A DNA stretch of 52,205 bases from Succinivibrionaceae bacterium UBA3769. Its GTDB lineage: Bacteria > Pseudomonadota > Gammaproteobacteria > Enterobacterales > Succinivibrionaceae. Below are positions 6,517-15,227 of the stretch, in pieces (within the stretch, counting starts at the first letter, position 1; each line of letters opens with the position of its first letter). Under the pieces are notes generated by a model. The model saw nothing but the letters and a program-made list of their open reading frames with translations. It did not search any database and was not told the origin of the DNA. The position numbers and the translations under genes were made by a program. Where the stretch lies: NCBI GenBank assembly GCA_002372325.1, contig DFFT01000161.1:1-52205 (forward strand). The letters run 5' to 3'.

Positions 6517-8853
6517 ATGTACCTGCAAGTAGCCGTAAACATACATATTTACCAGCTCCTGGAGTATGCCACCCCGGATGAAAACATCGAAGAGCGCAAA
6601 TCCTCTTCCGGCGCGGCTTATGATAATACCCTGGGTCTGGTGTTCTCCGAAGACGGCGCAGATCCGGAATCCGGGAGCGCCCCGGCCTCAGAGCAGGAAG
6701 ATTCCGACCCGATAGTTCCCGCAATCATGAAAGGATGCCGGGTTTTAGTTCCGGTGGGAACCCGGGAGGTTTACGGCGTCGTCATTTCCCAGAATCAAAC
6801 CCCCGGCGCGTCCGAGGACGGCAGCACCAGAACCGGGGTCAGAAAAATCATTAAATTCATCGACTCTGCTCCGGTATTTAACAGCAGCATCATTTCTCTC
6901 CTGCTGTGGGCCGCCTCTTATTATCACTATCCCCCGGGGGAGGTTTTCTTCTCCGCCCTGCCCCCGCTTCTCAAAAACGGCAGCCCGGCCCGGCTTCCGG
7001 CAATAGAGGGCTGGGAAAGAACGGACATCAGGGAACCGGAAAAGCTTTTGAGCCGTCTCAAGAAAGGCCGGGAAGCCTGGAACTGTCTTAAAAACCAGAG
7101 CCTGTCCGCGCAGGATTTCAAAAACATGGGAATCTCGGGATCAGTTCTGAAATCTCTGGAGAAAAAAGGCCTGATCCGCCGGATAAACCTGCGGGAAAGA
7201 GAGAGTCCGTGGCAGAAGCGGGATATTACGGTAAATCATGAATTCATCATGAACGAGGAACAGTCCCGGGCCGTCAGTGAAATCAGTTCCCGGTCAGGCT
7301 TCAATGTATTCCTGATAAACGGGGTCACCGGTTCCGGGAAAACAGAGGTCTATCTTAATCTTATAGAGGAAATAATCCTTAAGGGGCTGCAGGCCATGGT
7401 GCTGGTGCCGGAAATCAATCTGACCCCGCAGACTGTCAGCCGCTTTTACCGCCGTTTTGCCGTTCCCATAGTCTGCATTAATTCCGCCATGTCCGCCCGG
7501 GAACGCCTTGATGCCTTTCTCCTGTTCTCCGCAGGATCGGCAGCCATCCTTATCGGTACCCGCAGCGCCGTATTCACCCCCATGAAGTTTCCCGGCATTA
7601 TAATCATTGACGAAGAGCATGACAGCTCCTTTCGCCAGGAGGACGGCTTCCGCTATCACGCCCGGGATCTGGCTGCGGTAAGAGCCCGGCTGGAAAACAT
7701 TCCCATTGTTCTCGGCTCAGCAACGCCTTCTCTGGAAAGCCTCTATAACGTCAAAATCGGAAAATTCCATGAAATCAAGCTGCTCCGACGGGCCGGAAAT
7801 GCCCAGCCGGCAAAGATCATTCCCATAGACATGCGCCGGGAAATCATTACCAGGGGGCTTTCGGATTCCCTTTTGATTTCCATAAAGGCAGAGCTGGAAC
7901 AGGACAATCAGGTGCTGATCATGCTGAACCGCCGGGGCTATGCTCCGAAAATCATCTGTCATGACTGCGGCTATGTATTTTCCTGTCAGAACTGCGATTC
8001 CAATCTTTGCTATCATCAGGATCGGCACATTCTGCTGTGTCATCACTGCGAAACCCGGTACCCGGTTCCCTCTCAGTGTCCCATGTGCGGCAGCCAGGGA
8101 CTCACCATTACCGGAAACGGCACCGAACAGCTGGAAAGCTGCCTCCGGGAATGCTTCCCCGATGAAAGCATTGTCCGCATTGATCGGGACAGCGTTACCC
8201 GCAAAGGGGTTCTGGAGCAGTATCTTCAGGAAATTAACGAAAAGAAGCACCGGATCATCGTCGGCACCCAGATGCTGGCCAAGGGGCATGATTTTCCAGA
8301 AGTTACTCTGGTGGGCATCATCGATATTGACAGCAGTCTTATCAGCGATGACTTCCGCTCTCAGGAAAAACTGGCGCAGCTGATTATTCAGGTTAGCGGC
8401 CGGGCCGGCAGGAGCTTAAAAAAAGGCAAGGTGCTGCTCCAGACCTACTGGCCCCGGCATCCCCTGCTGGAGCTTCTGATCCGAGACGGCTATGATGCCT
8501 TCGCTCAGGAAGAGCTATCCAAAAGAGAAAAGCTCAGACTTCCTCCGCTGACCTGTCAGACGGTGATCAGAGGCAATTCCCCCAGCCACCGAAGCCTCTC
8601 GGATCTTATGGACGAAATATACTTTCTCATGCAGGACGTTGCCGGCGGTTTTCCGCATATCCGCATCCATCCTCCCATGGCCGCCGCCATGGAAAGAAAA
8701 GGCAACCGGTATCATCTCAACATTGTTGCCGAAGCGGACACCCGAGGAGAGATGCAGAAATTTCTGACGGCCCTGATAAAAAGGAGGAACGAACTCCGGC
8801 ATCTTTGCGGCTGCCGCACCGTTATTGACGTTGACCCCACCGTCACACTGTAA
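6517..8853 (+). CDS. priA: Primosomal protein N', replication-restart helicase PriA
   Basis: PriA recognises stalled forks and loads DnaB. The 778-residue protein shows an N-terminal 3'-DNA-binding domain, Walker A GVTGSGKT (269-276), DEEH box (365-368), GSATPSLES, a zinc-binding insert with eight cysteines from CHDCGYVFSCQNC to CPMCGS, and helicase motifs GTQMLAKGHDFP and QVSGRAGR. It is about 45 residues longer than E. coli PriA (732) because of an acidic, low-complexity insert at about 24-68 that splits the first strand pair of the N-terminal domain. It is divergent from rpmE. The start at 6517 begins MYLQVAVNIHIYQLLEY, aligning with the E. coli N-terminus; the ribosome-binding site (AGGTG) is about 14 bases away. 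Confidence 0.96.
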   Translation: MYLQVAVNIHIYQLLEYATPDENIEERKSSSGAAYDNTLGLVFSEDGADPESGSAPASEQEDSDPIVPAIMKGCRVLVPVGTREVYGVVISQNQTPGASEDGSTRTGVRKIIKFIDSAPVFNSSIISLLLWAASYYHYPPGEVFFSALPPLLKNGSPARLPAIEGWERTDIREPEKLLSRLKKGREAWNCLKNQSLSAQDFKNMGISGSVLKSLEKKGLIRRINLRERESPWQKRDITVNHEFIMNEEQSRAVSEISSRSGFNVFLINGVTGSGKTEVYLNLIEEIILKGLQAMVLVPEINLTPQTVSRFYRRFAVPIVCINSAMSARERLDAFLLFSAGSAAILIGTRSAVFTPMKFPGIIIIDEEHDSSFRQEDGFRYHARDLAAVRARLENIPIVLGSATPSLESLYNVKIGKFHEIKLLRRAGNAQPAKIIPIDMRREIITRGLSDSLLISIKAELEQDNQVLIMLNRRGYAPKIICHDCGYVFSCQNCDSNLCYHQDRHILLCHHCETRYPVPSQCPMCGSQGLTITGNGTEQLESCLRECFPDESIVRIDRDSVTRKGVLEQYLQEINEKKHRIIVGTQMLAKGHDFPEVTLVGIIDIDSSLISDDFRSQEKLAQLIIQVSGRAGRSLKKGKVLLQTYWPRHPLLELLIRDGYDAFAQEELSKREKLRLPPLTCQTVIRGNSPSHRSLSDLMDEIYFLMQDVAGGFPHIRIHPPMAAAMERKGNRYHLNIVAEADTRGEMQKFLTALIKRRNELRHLCGCRTVIDVDPTVTL

Positions 8854-8953
8854 AATTCCTCATAGCCGGAAAAGGATCTCCCGCTATTCCCTGTCATTTC
8901 TCCCCATTCCCTTCCACCCCCGGTCATTCCATTCCGGTATTCGTTCCCATTAA

Positions 8954-8981
8954 TTGCAAAACTCTGAAAAATGCTTATACT
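8954..8981 (+). promoter_or_regulatory. Promoter for argS
   Basis: TTGCAA (8954-8959) and TATACT (8976-8981) with a 16-base spacer lie about 80 bases before the argS start, in the gap after priA. The hexamers are clear; use in the cell is inferred. Confidence 0.5.
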
Positions 8982-9060
8982 TTACCCATTATATGCAGCC
9001 TGCCTCACAAAAAGCACCTGATCAGGAAGCACCACGGAATCTACTAATTGGAATTTCTTC

Positions 9061-10797
9061 ATGAAAGAATATATTCAGAATCTCCTTACCGATATCGTAT
9101 CCGGTCTTAAAAATGAAAAACTGCTGCCGGAGAATACTCAGATTCGCATTATGGTTGAGAACACCAAGGACAAGGCTCATGGCGATTATGCCTCAAACAT
9201 TGCCATGATGCTGGCTCGGCCCATGCAGAAAAAGCCGCAGGAAATAGCTCTCCTGCTAACCTCCCGCATTCCTCTGAACGACAGAATATCCCGGGTTGAG
9301 ATCGCCGGGCCGGGCTTCATCAATTTCTTTGCCAGCAAGGAATTTCTGGAAAATCAGGTAAACAGTCTGCTTAAGGATCCCCTGCTGGGGGTTAAGCCGG
9401 CCCGCGCCCCGGAGACCGTGGTTATTGATTACTCTTCCCCCAACGTAGCCAAGGAAATGGCGGTGCACCACATAAGATCCACCGTCATCGGCGATGCGGT
9501 AGCCCGTATTCTGGAATTTCTCGGCAACCGGGTTATCCGGGCCAATCATATCGGAGACTGGGGCACCCAGTTCGGCATGCTCATAGCGTGTCTTGAGAAA
9601 AAGGAACAGGAGCATGCCAGCTCCCTGGAACTTGCGGATCTTGAAGCCTTTTACCGCGAAGCCAAAAAGCATTATGACGAGGATCCGGAATTTGCCGAAA
9701 AGGCCCGCGGCTACGTGGTAAAGCTGCAGAGCGGCGATGAGTACTGCCGCAGCATGTGGCAAAAGCTGGTGAAGATCACCATGGATCAAAATCAGGATAT
9801 CTACCGCAGGCTCAATATTTCCCTGTCTGAAAAGGACGTCATGGGGGAAAGTCTCTACAATCCCATGCTGAAACCGCTGGTAGACGACCTCATAAATCGG
9901 GGACTGGCCCGGGAGGATCAGGGAGCCATTGTGGTTTATCTGAACACCTTCAAAGACAAGGAGGGCAATCCCCGGGGCGTCATAGTGCGGAAAAGCGACG
10001 GCGGCTACCTCTACACCACCACTGACATTGCCTGCGCCAAATACAGATGGGAACATTTCGGAGCTAAGAGAATCATCGTTTTTGCCGATTCCAGACAGCA
10101 TGAACATCTGCTCATGGCCTGGGATATTGCCAGAATGGCCGGATATCTTCCCGATGACGTTCTCACCGAGCACGGATCCTTCGGCATGATGCTGGGCAAG
10201 GACGGCAAGCCTTTCAAAACCAGAACCGGAGGCACGGTAAAGCTGAAGGAGCTTCTGGACGAAGCCGAAAACAGAGCCCGCGAGCTTATGTCCGGCCGGA
10301 ATGACGCGCTCTCTCCCGAGGAGAAAAACAGCGTCGTCCATGCTGTGGCCATGGGAGCCGTAAAATATGCGGATTTGTCCAAAAACCGCACCACGGACTA
10401 CATTTTCGACTGGGATAACATGCTTACCTTCGACGGCAACACCGCCCCGTATCTGCAATACGCCTACAGCCGCATCAGATCCATATTCAGAAAAACCTCC
10501 GCAGCGCCGGGAGCCATCAAAATCACCGCCCCGGAGGAAGAAAATCTCCTTTTGAAATTCATAAAATTCAGCGAGGTGGTTAACGGAGCGGCCGAAAAGG
10601 CCATGCCGCACCTTTTATGCGCCTACCTGTATGAGCTTGCCGGACTTTTCATGAAATTCTATGAGTCCTGTCCGGTGCTCAAGTCCGATGTTCCTGAGGA
10701 TGTCCGGCAAAGCAGACTCGCCATTGCCGAATGCGCGGCCCGGATTCTGAAAACCGGTCTGGGACTTCTGGGAATTGAAACCCTGGAGAGAATGTAA
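9061..10797 (+). CDS. argS: Arginyl-tRNA synthetase
   Basis: ArgRS charges tRNA-Arg in the cytoplasm. The 578-residue protein (E. coli 577) aligns throughout: N-terminal Add1 domain, catalytic core with VIRANHIGDWGTQFGMLIA, DGGYLYTTTDIACAKYRWE, the KMSK-equivalent loop GKDGKPFKTRTGG, and a DALR anticodon-binding domain ending GIETLERM. The oddity is the HIGH motif. Where relatives read E-M-H-V-G-H-L-R-S-T, this protein reads E-M-A-V-H-H-I-R-S-T (residues 132-140), so the first His and the Gly of HxGH are replaced while the flanks are intact. The codons GCG GTG CAC CAC were read directly. It lies between priA and ftsN and probably has its own promoter. Confidence 0.96.
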   Translation: MKEYIQNLLTDIVSGLKNEKLLPENTQIRIMVENTKDKAHGDYASNIAMMLARPMQKKPQEIALLLTSRIPLNDRISRVEIAGPGFINFFASKEFLENQVNSLLKDPLLGVKPARAPETVVIDYSSPNVAKEMAVHHIRSTVIGDAVARILEFLGNRVIRANHIGDWGTQFGMLIACLEKKEQEHASSLELADLEAFYREAKKHYDEDPEFAEKARGYVVKLQSGDEYCRSMWQKLVKITMDQNQDIYRRLNISLSEKDVMGESLYNPMLKPLVDDLINRGLAREDQGAIVVYLNTFKDKEGNPRGVIVRKSDGGYLYTTTDIACAKYRWEHFGAKRIIVFADSRQHEHLLMAWDIARMAGYLPDDVLTEHGSFGMMLGKDGKPFKTRTGGTVKLKELLDEAENRARELMSGRNDALSPEEKNSVVHAVAMGAVKYADLSKNRTTDYIFDWDNMLTFDGNTAPYLQYAYSRIRSIFRKTSAAPGAIKITAPEEENLLLKFIKFSEVVNGAAEKAMPHLLCAYLYELAGLFMKFYESCPVLKSDVPEDVRQSRLAIAECAARILKTGLGLLGIETLERM

Positions 10798-10883
10798 TTA
10801 AACGCCCGGGTACTGACCGAAGCTCATCGTGTTTTGGTCAAAATGCGTTTCGATTTTTAGAGTTTATTCAGGGACAATTCCAG

Positions 10884-11732
10884 ATGGTAGTAGCTGTAAA
10901 TAAAAACCGCAAAAGAAGCTCCGCAAGCAAACCGCCGGAAAACCGCAAGGGGCGCGCTCTCATTATCGTGGTGATTGGAGCTCTGGTTCTCGGTTTTCTG
11001 GCTTTCGTGATTTGGCTGTGGGCTGCCAAAACCCCGAAGGCGCCGGCTCCGAAACCGCAGCAGAAGCAGGAGCAGCCGCGGCCCCAAAAGCCGGTAAACA
11101 CCTATTCCTACACGGAAATTCTGGAGCATAAGAAAATTGACTCCGGCTCCGGCGTCACCATTACCAGAAACTATGAAGCGGAACGGCAGGCCAAAGAAGC
11201 TGAGTACTATCGCAAAATAGCGGAAAGGAAAAAACGCATTCAGGAGGAAAGAGAACGGCAGCAGGCTGAAAAAGAGCTCAGACTGGAAAAGCAGCGGCTG
11301 GAAAAGGAAAGGATTCGTCTCGAGAAGGAAAAAGCCCGCCTCGAAAAGGAAAGAAAAGCCCAGGAAGCCATCGCTGCCAAGGAAGCGGCTTCTGCCGGCA
11401 ATTCTTCATCCGCAGGCTCCGGCGCCAGCCCGGCAACGCTGACTGACGGTTCCGGGATCATGATGGTTACAAAATCCGGCGATAAGCAGATTGTAATCAA
11501 TGACAAACGGCAAAAGGGCAAGACCTACCTGTATTGTCAGGAAAACTACCGCACCTCTCGTGATGCCGAATCCCTCAAGGCCAGAATGGCGCTGGAAGGC
11601 AATTCCTCCATCATTTACCGCAAAAAAATGGGCGGCGGCTATGTCTACAGCCTTATTGTCGGACCGGTGAGCGGTGATAAAAATGCCTTAAAGACCGCGG
11701 TGCAGAAGTCCTACAATATCGTCTGCAACTGA
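10884..11732 (+). CDS. ftsN: Cell division protein FtsN, SPOR domain
   Basis: FtsN is a bitopic inner-membrane divisome protein that activates septal peptidoglycan synthesis and binds denuded septal glycan through its SPOR domain. This 282-residue protein has a basic cytoplasmic tail (1-24), one membrane segment (about 25-47), a Pro/Lys/Gln linker (50-70), a highly charged helix (about 98-168) of alternating Glu/Gln and Lys/Arg blocks, a Ser/Gly-rich hinge, and a C-terminal SPOR domain (about 210-280) with SLIVGPVSGDKNA and a Cys pair (C218 and C281). The E. coli priA-ftsN neighbourhood supports the name. The charged helix replaces the Gln-rich linker of E. coli FtsN. A terminator follows. 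Confidence 0.85.
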   Translation: MVVAVNKNRKRSSASKPPENRKGRALIIVVIGALVLGFLAFVIWLWAAKTPKAPAPKPQQKQEQPRPQKPVNTYSYTEILEHKKIDSGSGVTITRNYEAERQAKEAEYYRKIAERKKRIQEERERQQAEKELRLEKQRLEKERIRLEKEKARLEKERKAQEAIAAKEAASAGNSSSAGSGASPATLTDGSGIMMVTKSGDKQIVINDKRQKGKTYLYCQENYRTSRDAESLKARMALEGNSSIIYRKKMGGGYVYSLIVGPVSGDKNALKTAVQKSYNIVCN

Positions 11733-11756
11733 TTTGCAGCAGGCCAGGCAAACGAA

Positions 11757-11785
11757 AAATCCCTGAAAGCTCAGGGATTTTTTTC
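11757..11785. terminator. Bidirectional terminator between ftsN and kdkA
   Basis: A perfect ten-base stem AAATCCCTGA/TCAGGGATTT (11757-11766 and 11771-11780) around a four-base loop is followed by T-runs on both strands, serving the convergent ftsN and kdkA. Confidence 0.9.
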
Positions 11786-11815
11786 ACTCCATAAAGCAAA
11801 ATACCAAACCAGAAA

Positions 11816-12574
11816 TCAGTATTTTTCCTTAAACACAATCTCTATCGCTCTCACCAGCTTCTCAAAATCACGCTCGGTCCACATCATTCCGGAACGCTCT
11901 TCGCTCTCCTTGTCAAAGGATCGCTTGAGACGCGCCACCATTTCGTTATAACGCCGGGGAGTTATCGAGGTCATTTCGCACTTATCAAAATCACAGATCC
12001 AAGGATTGTCAGCTCCGTCAAGAAGCAGGTTATTGATATTCAGATCCGAATGGTAAATCCCTGCTCTGAACAGAGTGCCGATGGAATCCCCTATTTTCAG
12101 AATTTCCTCGTCAGCCAGACGCCGCTCCGAAAGAATCTTGCCAATATTGCGGGCTCCGGTTATTTCCTTGGTAATAATGTCATTTTTGACAAAGAGACCG
12201 TTTCTGGTAACCCGGGCCAGCACCGGTGTGGGAACATGCAGGCCCATGGCCCGCATTCTCAGAAGCAGATCATACTCCTGCACCGAACGATCCGCCGTAG
12301 CGGAAAAGCATAAAAACTTGTCCTTAAGAAGCTTTGCCATCATGCCGCCGCGATAGTAATGACGGATAATGACGCGTCTGCCTTCCTGATCATTGACCAG
12401 ATAGGTACGGCCTCTGCCAATAAAAACCTGCACAACCTTTCCGCTGGATTCATACTGGGAAACATCGCAGTAGCGCTCCAGCTCCTGCTCGGTTACTCCC
12501 TTTTTAAAAAACTGCGGATTATAAACATAGGTTACATTTTTGGTCTCAATAACGGCCTTTTCCTGCAGAGCCAT
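11816..12574 (-). CDS. kdkA: 3-deoxy-D-manno-octulosonic acid kinase
   Basis: KdkA phosphorylates the 4-OH of Kdo on lipid A in the cytoplasm during inner-core LPS assembly. The 252-residue protein has the family blocks IIRHYYRGGMMAKLLKDKF (substrate/ATP lobe) and the kinase-like catalytic loop GIYHSDLNINNLLL, then WICDFDKCEM with the metal-binding Asp. I start at 12574 (MALQEKAV) because GGGGAAG lies about 8 bases upstream; the frame is open 21 codons further without a site. It is divergent from the heptosyltransferase that would add the first heptose to this phospho-Kdo, so the two genes form one functional unit. Confidence 0.92.
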   Translation of the reverse strand: MALQEKAVIETKNVTYVYNPQFFKKGVTEQELERYCDVSQYESSGKVVQVFIGRGRTYLVNDQEGRRVIIRHYYRGGMMAKLLKDKFLCFSATADRSVQEYDLLLRMRAMGLHVPTPVLARVTRNGLFVKNDIITKEITGARNIGKILSERRLADEEILKIGDSIGTLFRAGIYHSDLNINNLLLDGADNPWICDFDKCEMTSITPRRYNEMVARLKRSFDKESEERSGMMWTERDFEKLVRAIEIVFKEKY

Positions 12575-12778
12575 AACAACTTCCCCGTATACTTGAAAAC
12601 ATAGCGAAATAATAAATGTTTTTTTGTAACAATGCACGATTTTACACGGATATTCCTGTTAATATATAGCTTTCACTCGCAACTTTTAAGTAAGTTAACG
12701 GCTGTTCCGGCGTCACTCAGCGGCTGTTCGCCGGTTATGGGCTGATCCTTTGTGGTATCTGATACGGGGGTAAACCTC

Positions 12779-13834
12779 ATGGAAACAACACCAACCTCAA
12801 TCTGTGTTCTCAGACTGTCCGCCATCGGAGACTGCATAAATGCTCTGGCTCTGGTGCAGCTGCTTCAAAGGAATTTTCCTGAGGCTGAAATAACATGGAT
12901 CATCGGAAAAGCCAGCGTCAGCCTTTTTGAAGGCATTCCCGGGATTAATTTTGCCGTCTACGACAAGAAAACCGGAATAAGAGGCATGCTGGCGCTCAGA
13001 AAACAGCTTAAGCATAAAACCTTTGATGTTGTGCTGGATATCCAAAGCGCCCTCAGAGCCAGCATCCTGTCACTGATTGCGGTAAAAGGCCGGATCAAAT
13101 ACGGTTTTGACCGGGAAAGGGCCATGGACGGCCAGCGCTTCTTCACTGACAGGGAGGTAAAATCTCCGGAACCGCCTCATATTCATGTGCTGGACGGCTT
13201 TATCGCCTTTGCCGCCGCTCTGGGCTGTTCAGATCTTGCTCCCCGCTGGGATTTCTGCCTAACTGAGGCCGAAATCTCCCGGATGAAGGGGTATGTTACC
13301 GGAAAAACAGTTCTCCTGACGCCATGCTCGTCCAAAGAATTTAAAAACTGGACGCTGAACGGATACATAGAAATCACCAAATATGCTCTTTCCCGCGGCT
13401 TTAACGTCATTATCGCCGGCGGCAAATCCGCTTATGAGCTGGAAATGGCAGAAAATATAATAAACGGCATTCATGTTGACCGGGAGAGAGTGACCAATAT
13501 TATGGGCAAAACCAGCCTTCGGGATCTGGCCGCGCTGATTTCCCAGATCTCTCTGGTAATCTCTCCCGATTCCGGCCCGGTGCACATTGCCAACGCCCTG
13601 AACATTCCCGTCCTGGGACTGTATGCCAATCACAATCCCGCCCGGGTAGGACCTTACAGCTTTGGCAAGTATGCCGTCTCGGTTTACGAAAAATATCTGG
13701 CAGAGGAGCATCCCGGGGGAACTCAGGGACTTAAATGGAGAACCAAGGTGCAGAACAAGTTAGCCATGCATGGAATTACCACTGTCATGGTACGGGAAAA
13801 ATTTGATAAAATTCTCACCGATTTCAAACTATAA
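12779..13834 (+). CDS. LPS heptosyltransferase, GT9 family, OpsX/RfaC type
   Basis: A 351-residue GT9 glycosyltransferase of the inner LPS core, acting on the cytoplasmic face of the inner membrane. The N-terminus CVLRLSAIGDCINALALVQLLQ is characteristic of the branch that adds heptose I to a single phosphorylated Kdo (OpsX of Haemophilus). The C-terminal half has VISPDSGPVHIANALNIPVLGLYA, the ADP-heptose-binding block. I start at the ATG at 12779 (METTPTS), preceded by GGGGG at 8 bases, not at the GTG at 12752. Divergent kdkA supports the OpsX-type assignment. The coaD ribosome-binding site overlaps this stop codon, so the two are translated from one message. Acceptor specificity is inferred. 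Confidence 0.85.
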   Translation: METTPTSICVLRLSAIGDCINALALVQLLQRNFPEAEITWIIGKASVSLFEGIPGINFAVYDKKTGIRGMLALRKQLKHKTFDVVLDIQSALRASILSLIAVKGRIKYGFDRERAMDGQRFFTDREVKSPEPPHIHVLDGFIAFAAALGCSDLAPRWDFCLTEAEISRMKGYVTGKTVLLTPCSSKEFKNWTLNGYIEITKYALSRGFNVIIAGGKSAYELEMAENIINGIHVDRERVTNIMGKTSLRDLAALISQISLVISPDSGPVHIANALNIPVLGLYANHNPARVGPYSFGKYAVSVYEKYLAEEHPGGTQGLKWRTKVQNKLAMHGITTVMVREKFDKILTDFKL

Positions 13835-13847
13835 GGAAAACCATAAC

Positions 13848-14324
13848 ATGCTGGCAGTATATCCGGGTACCTTTGATCCCTTCACTCTCGGTCATCTTGA
13901 CATCCTGAAAAGAAGCTCCTGTCTATTCAGCAAGGTTATCCTGGCCGTATCTGAAAGTCCGGCGAAGTCCCCCGTGGTAGATTTCCGGGATCGCACTGAA
14001 ATAGTGAAGCTTTGCGCTGCCAGATTTCCCAATGTAACGGTGGAACCCTTCACCGGCATGCTGGTGGATTTTCTGCAGGAAAGAAATGCCGGAGTGCTGG
14101 TTCGCGGCATCAGAAACCTTTTTGACTGCGAATACGAGCTGACCCTGCAGGCCATGTACAAGAAGCTGATGCCGTCTTTGGAAATTGTCATGCTTCCGGC
14201 TTCGCCCAGCGTCAGCTTTATCTCCTCCACTCTGGTCAGAGATGTCATAAGGCACTACGGCGACATAACTCCCTTCGTGCCTCCTGAAGTTTCGCAATAC
14301 CTTAAGGATCACAAATGCGCTTAG
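13848..14324 (+). CDS. coaD: Phosphopantetheine adenylyltransferase
   Basis: CoaD converts 4'-phosphopantetheine and ATP to dephospho-CoA, the fourth CoA step. The 158-residue protein has the nucleotidyltransferase signature YPGTFDPFTLGHLDIL with the T/HxGH-type site, VRGIRNLFDCEYE, and SPSVSFISSTLVRD near the end. The start at 13848 follows AAGGA, which overlaps the heptosyltransferase stop. The same coupling of coaD with LPS-core genes occurs in other gammaproteobacteria (waaA-coaD). It converges with mutM, 15 bases apart; an inverted repeat ACAAATG/CATTTGT spans its stop codon but has no T-run. Confidence 0.96.
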   Translation: MLAVYPGTFDPFTLGHLDILKRSSCLFSKVILAVSESPAKSPVVDFRDRTEIVKLCAARFPNVTVEPFTGMLVDFLQERNAGVLVRGIRNLFDCEYELTLQAMYKKLMPSLEIVMLPASPSVSFISSTLVRDVIRHYGDITPFVPPEVSQYLKDHKCA

Positions 14325-14339
14325 GACATTTGTTCCTGA

Positions 14340-15155
14340 TCACTTCTGACACCGGGGACAGTAGTAGGAGCTCCGGGACAGCACGGCATGCTCTATGGGC
14401 GTGCCGCATACCGGGCAGGGCTGGCCTTTTTTGCCGTACACCCGGAGTTCATTGACATATTCTCCCGGACTGCCATCGGATCCGCTGAAATCATGGATGG
14501 TGGTGCCCCCTCGGGCGATGGACTTCTCCAGTATTTCCCGGATGTTCTTTACCAGAACGCCGCACTCCTGCTCCGTTACCGCGCAGGCTTTTCTGAAAGG
14601 GCTGATCCCGCTGGCAAAAAGCACCTCGCTGGCATAGATATTTCCCACGCCCACCAAAACTTCGTTATCCATAAGAGCCTTTTTAACCGGGGTTCTGCTG
14701 CGGCTCAGGCGTTCATGAAGCGCCTGTCCGGTAAATGAATCCTCCAGAGGCTCCGGACCGAGCTTTACAAGCCGGGGATCCTCCAAAGGATCCCTGTTTC
14801 CGGGAAACCATTCAAAAAGGCCGAATCGGCGCTGATCGTTAAATCTGATCACCGGGCCTCCCGCTATCACAATATCGATATGATCGTGCTTAATCACCGG
14901 AGTATCCGGAGACACCAGATGCAGATGTCCGGACATGCCCAGATGGATCAGCGCAGCTCCGGAGCCGGTTCTGATAATTATGTATTTGCCGCGGCGATCC
15001 ACGCTGGTAACCGGGAGATCCCGGAGACAGGCAAATTCCGGAGATACAGGAGTCCTGAGTCTGGGAAACCTCACCACAAAATGCGAAATAGTATGATCGA
15101 TGAGGGCGGGAGCAATGCCCCGTCTGGTTACTTCCACTTCAGGCAATTCCGGCAT
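14340..15155 (-). CDS. mutM: Formamidopyrimidine-DNA glycosylase (Fpg)
   Basis: MutM removes 8-oxoguanine and formamidopyrimidines and cleaves the abasic site. The 271-residue protein (E. coli 269) begins M-PELPEVEVTRRG, exposing the catalytic Pro and Glu after Met removal, has the RRGKYI lysine and a C-terminal four-cysteine zinc finger (CPVCGTPIEHAVLSRSSYYCPRC, 14346-14417 region) for DNA binding. The start at 15155 follows a strong AGGAGGA; the 12 preceding codons encode a part of the rpmG terminator region and are not used. It lies just past the rpmB-rpmG terminator, as in E. coli, and may be reached by read-through. Confidence 0.96.
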   Translation of the reverse strand: MPELPEVEVTRRGIAPALIDHTISHFVVRFPRLRTPVSPEFACLRDLPVTSVDRRGKYIIIRTGSGAALIHLGMSGHLHLVSPDTPVIKHDHIDIVIAGGPVIRFNDQRRFGLFEWFPGNRDPLEDPRLVKLGPEPLEDSFTGQALHERLSRSRTPVKKALMDNEVLVGVGNIYASEVLFASGISPFRKACAVTEQECGVLVKNIREILEKSIARGGTTIHDFSGSDGSPGEYVNELRVYGKKGQPCPVCGTPIEHAVLSRSSYYCPRCQK

Positions 15156-15171
15156 ATTTGTCCTCCTGAAA

Positions 15172-15203
15172 ACAAAAAAACCCGAAGCCATGACTCCGGG
15201 TTA
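15172..15203 (-). terminator. Terminator between rpmG and mutM
   Basis: ACCCGGAG and CTTCGGGT (15194-15201 and 15180-15187) form a stem followed on the minus strand by TTTTTTTG, directly upstream of the mutM ribosome-binding site. Confidence 0.85.
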
Positions 15204-15227
15204 CCTGACACATACAAAGACGCAGAA

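Noticed and set aside
9256..10611. A 451-codon open frame on the minus strand inside argS
   Set aside because: It is the antisense shadow of argS, which is unambiguous; the product has no recognisable domain.
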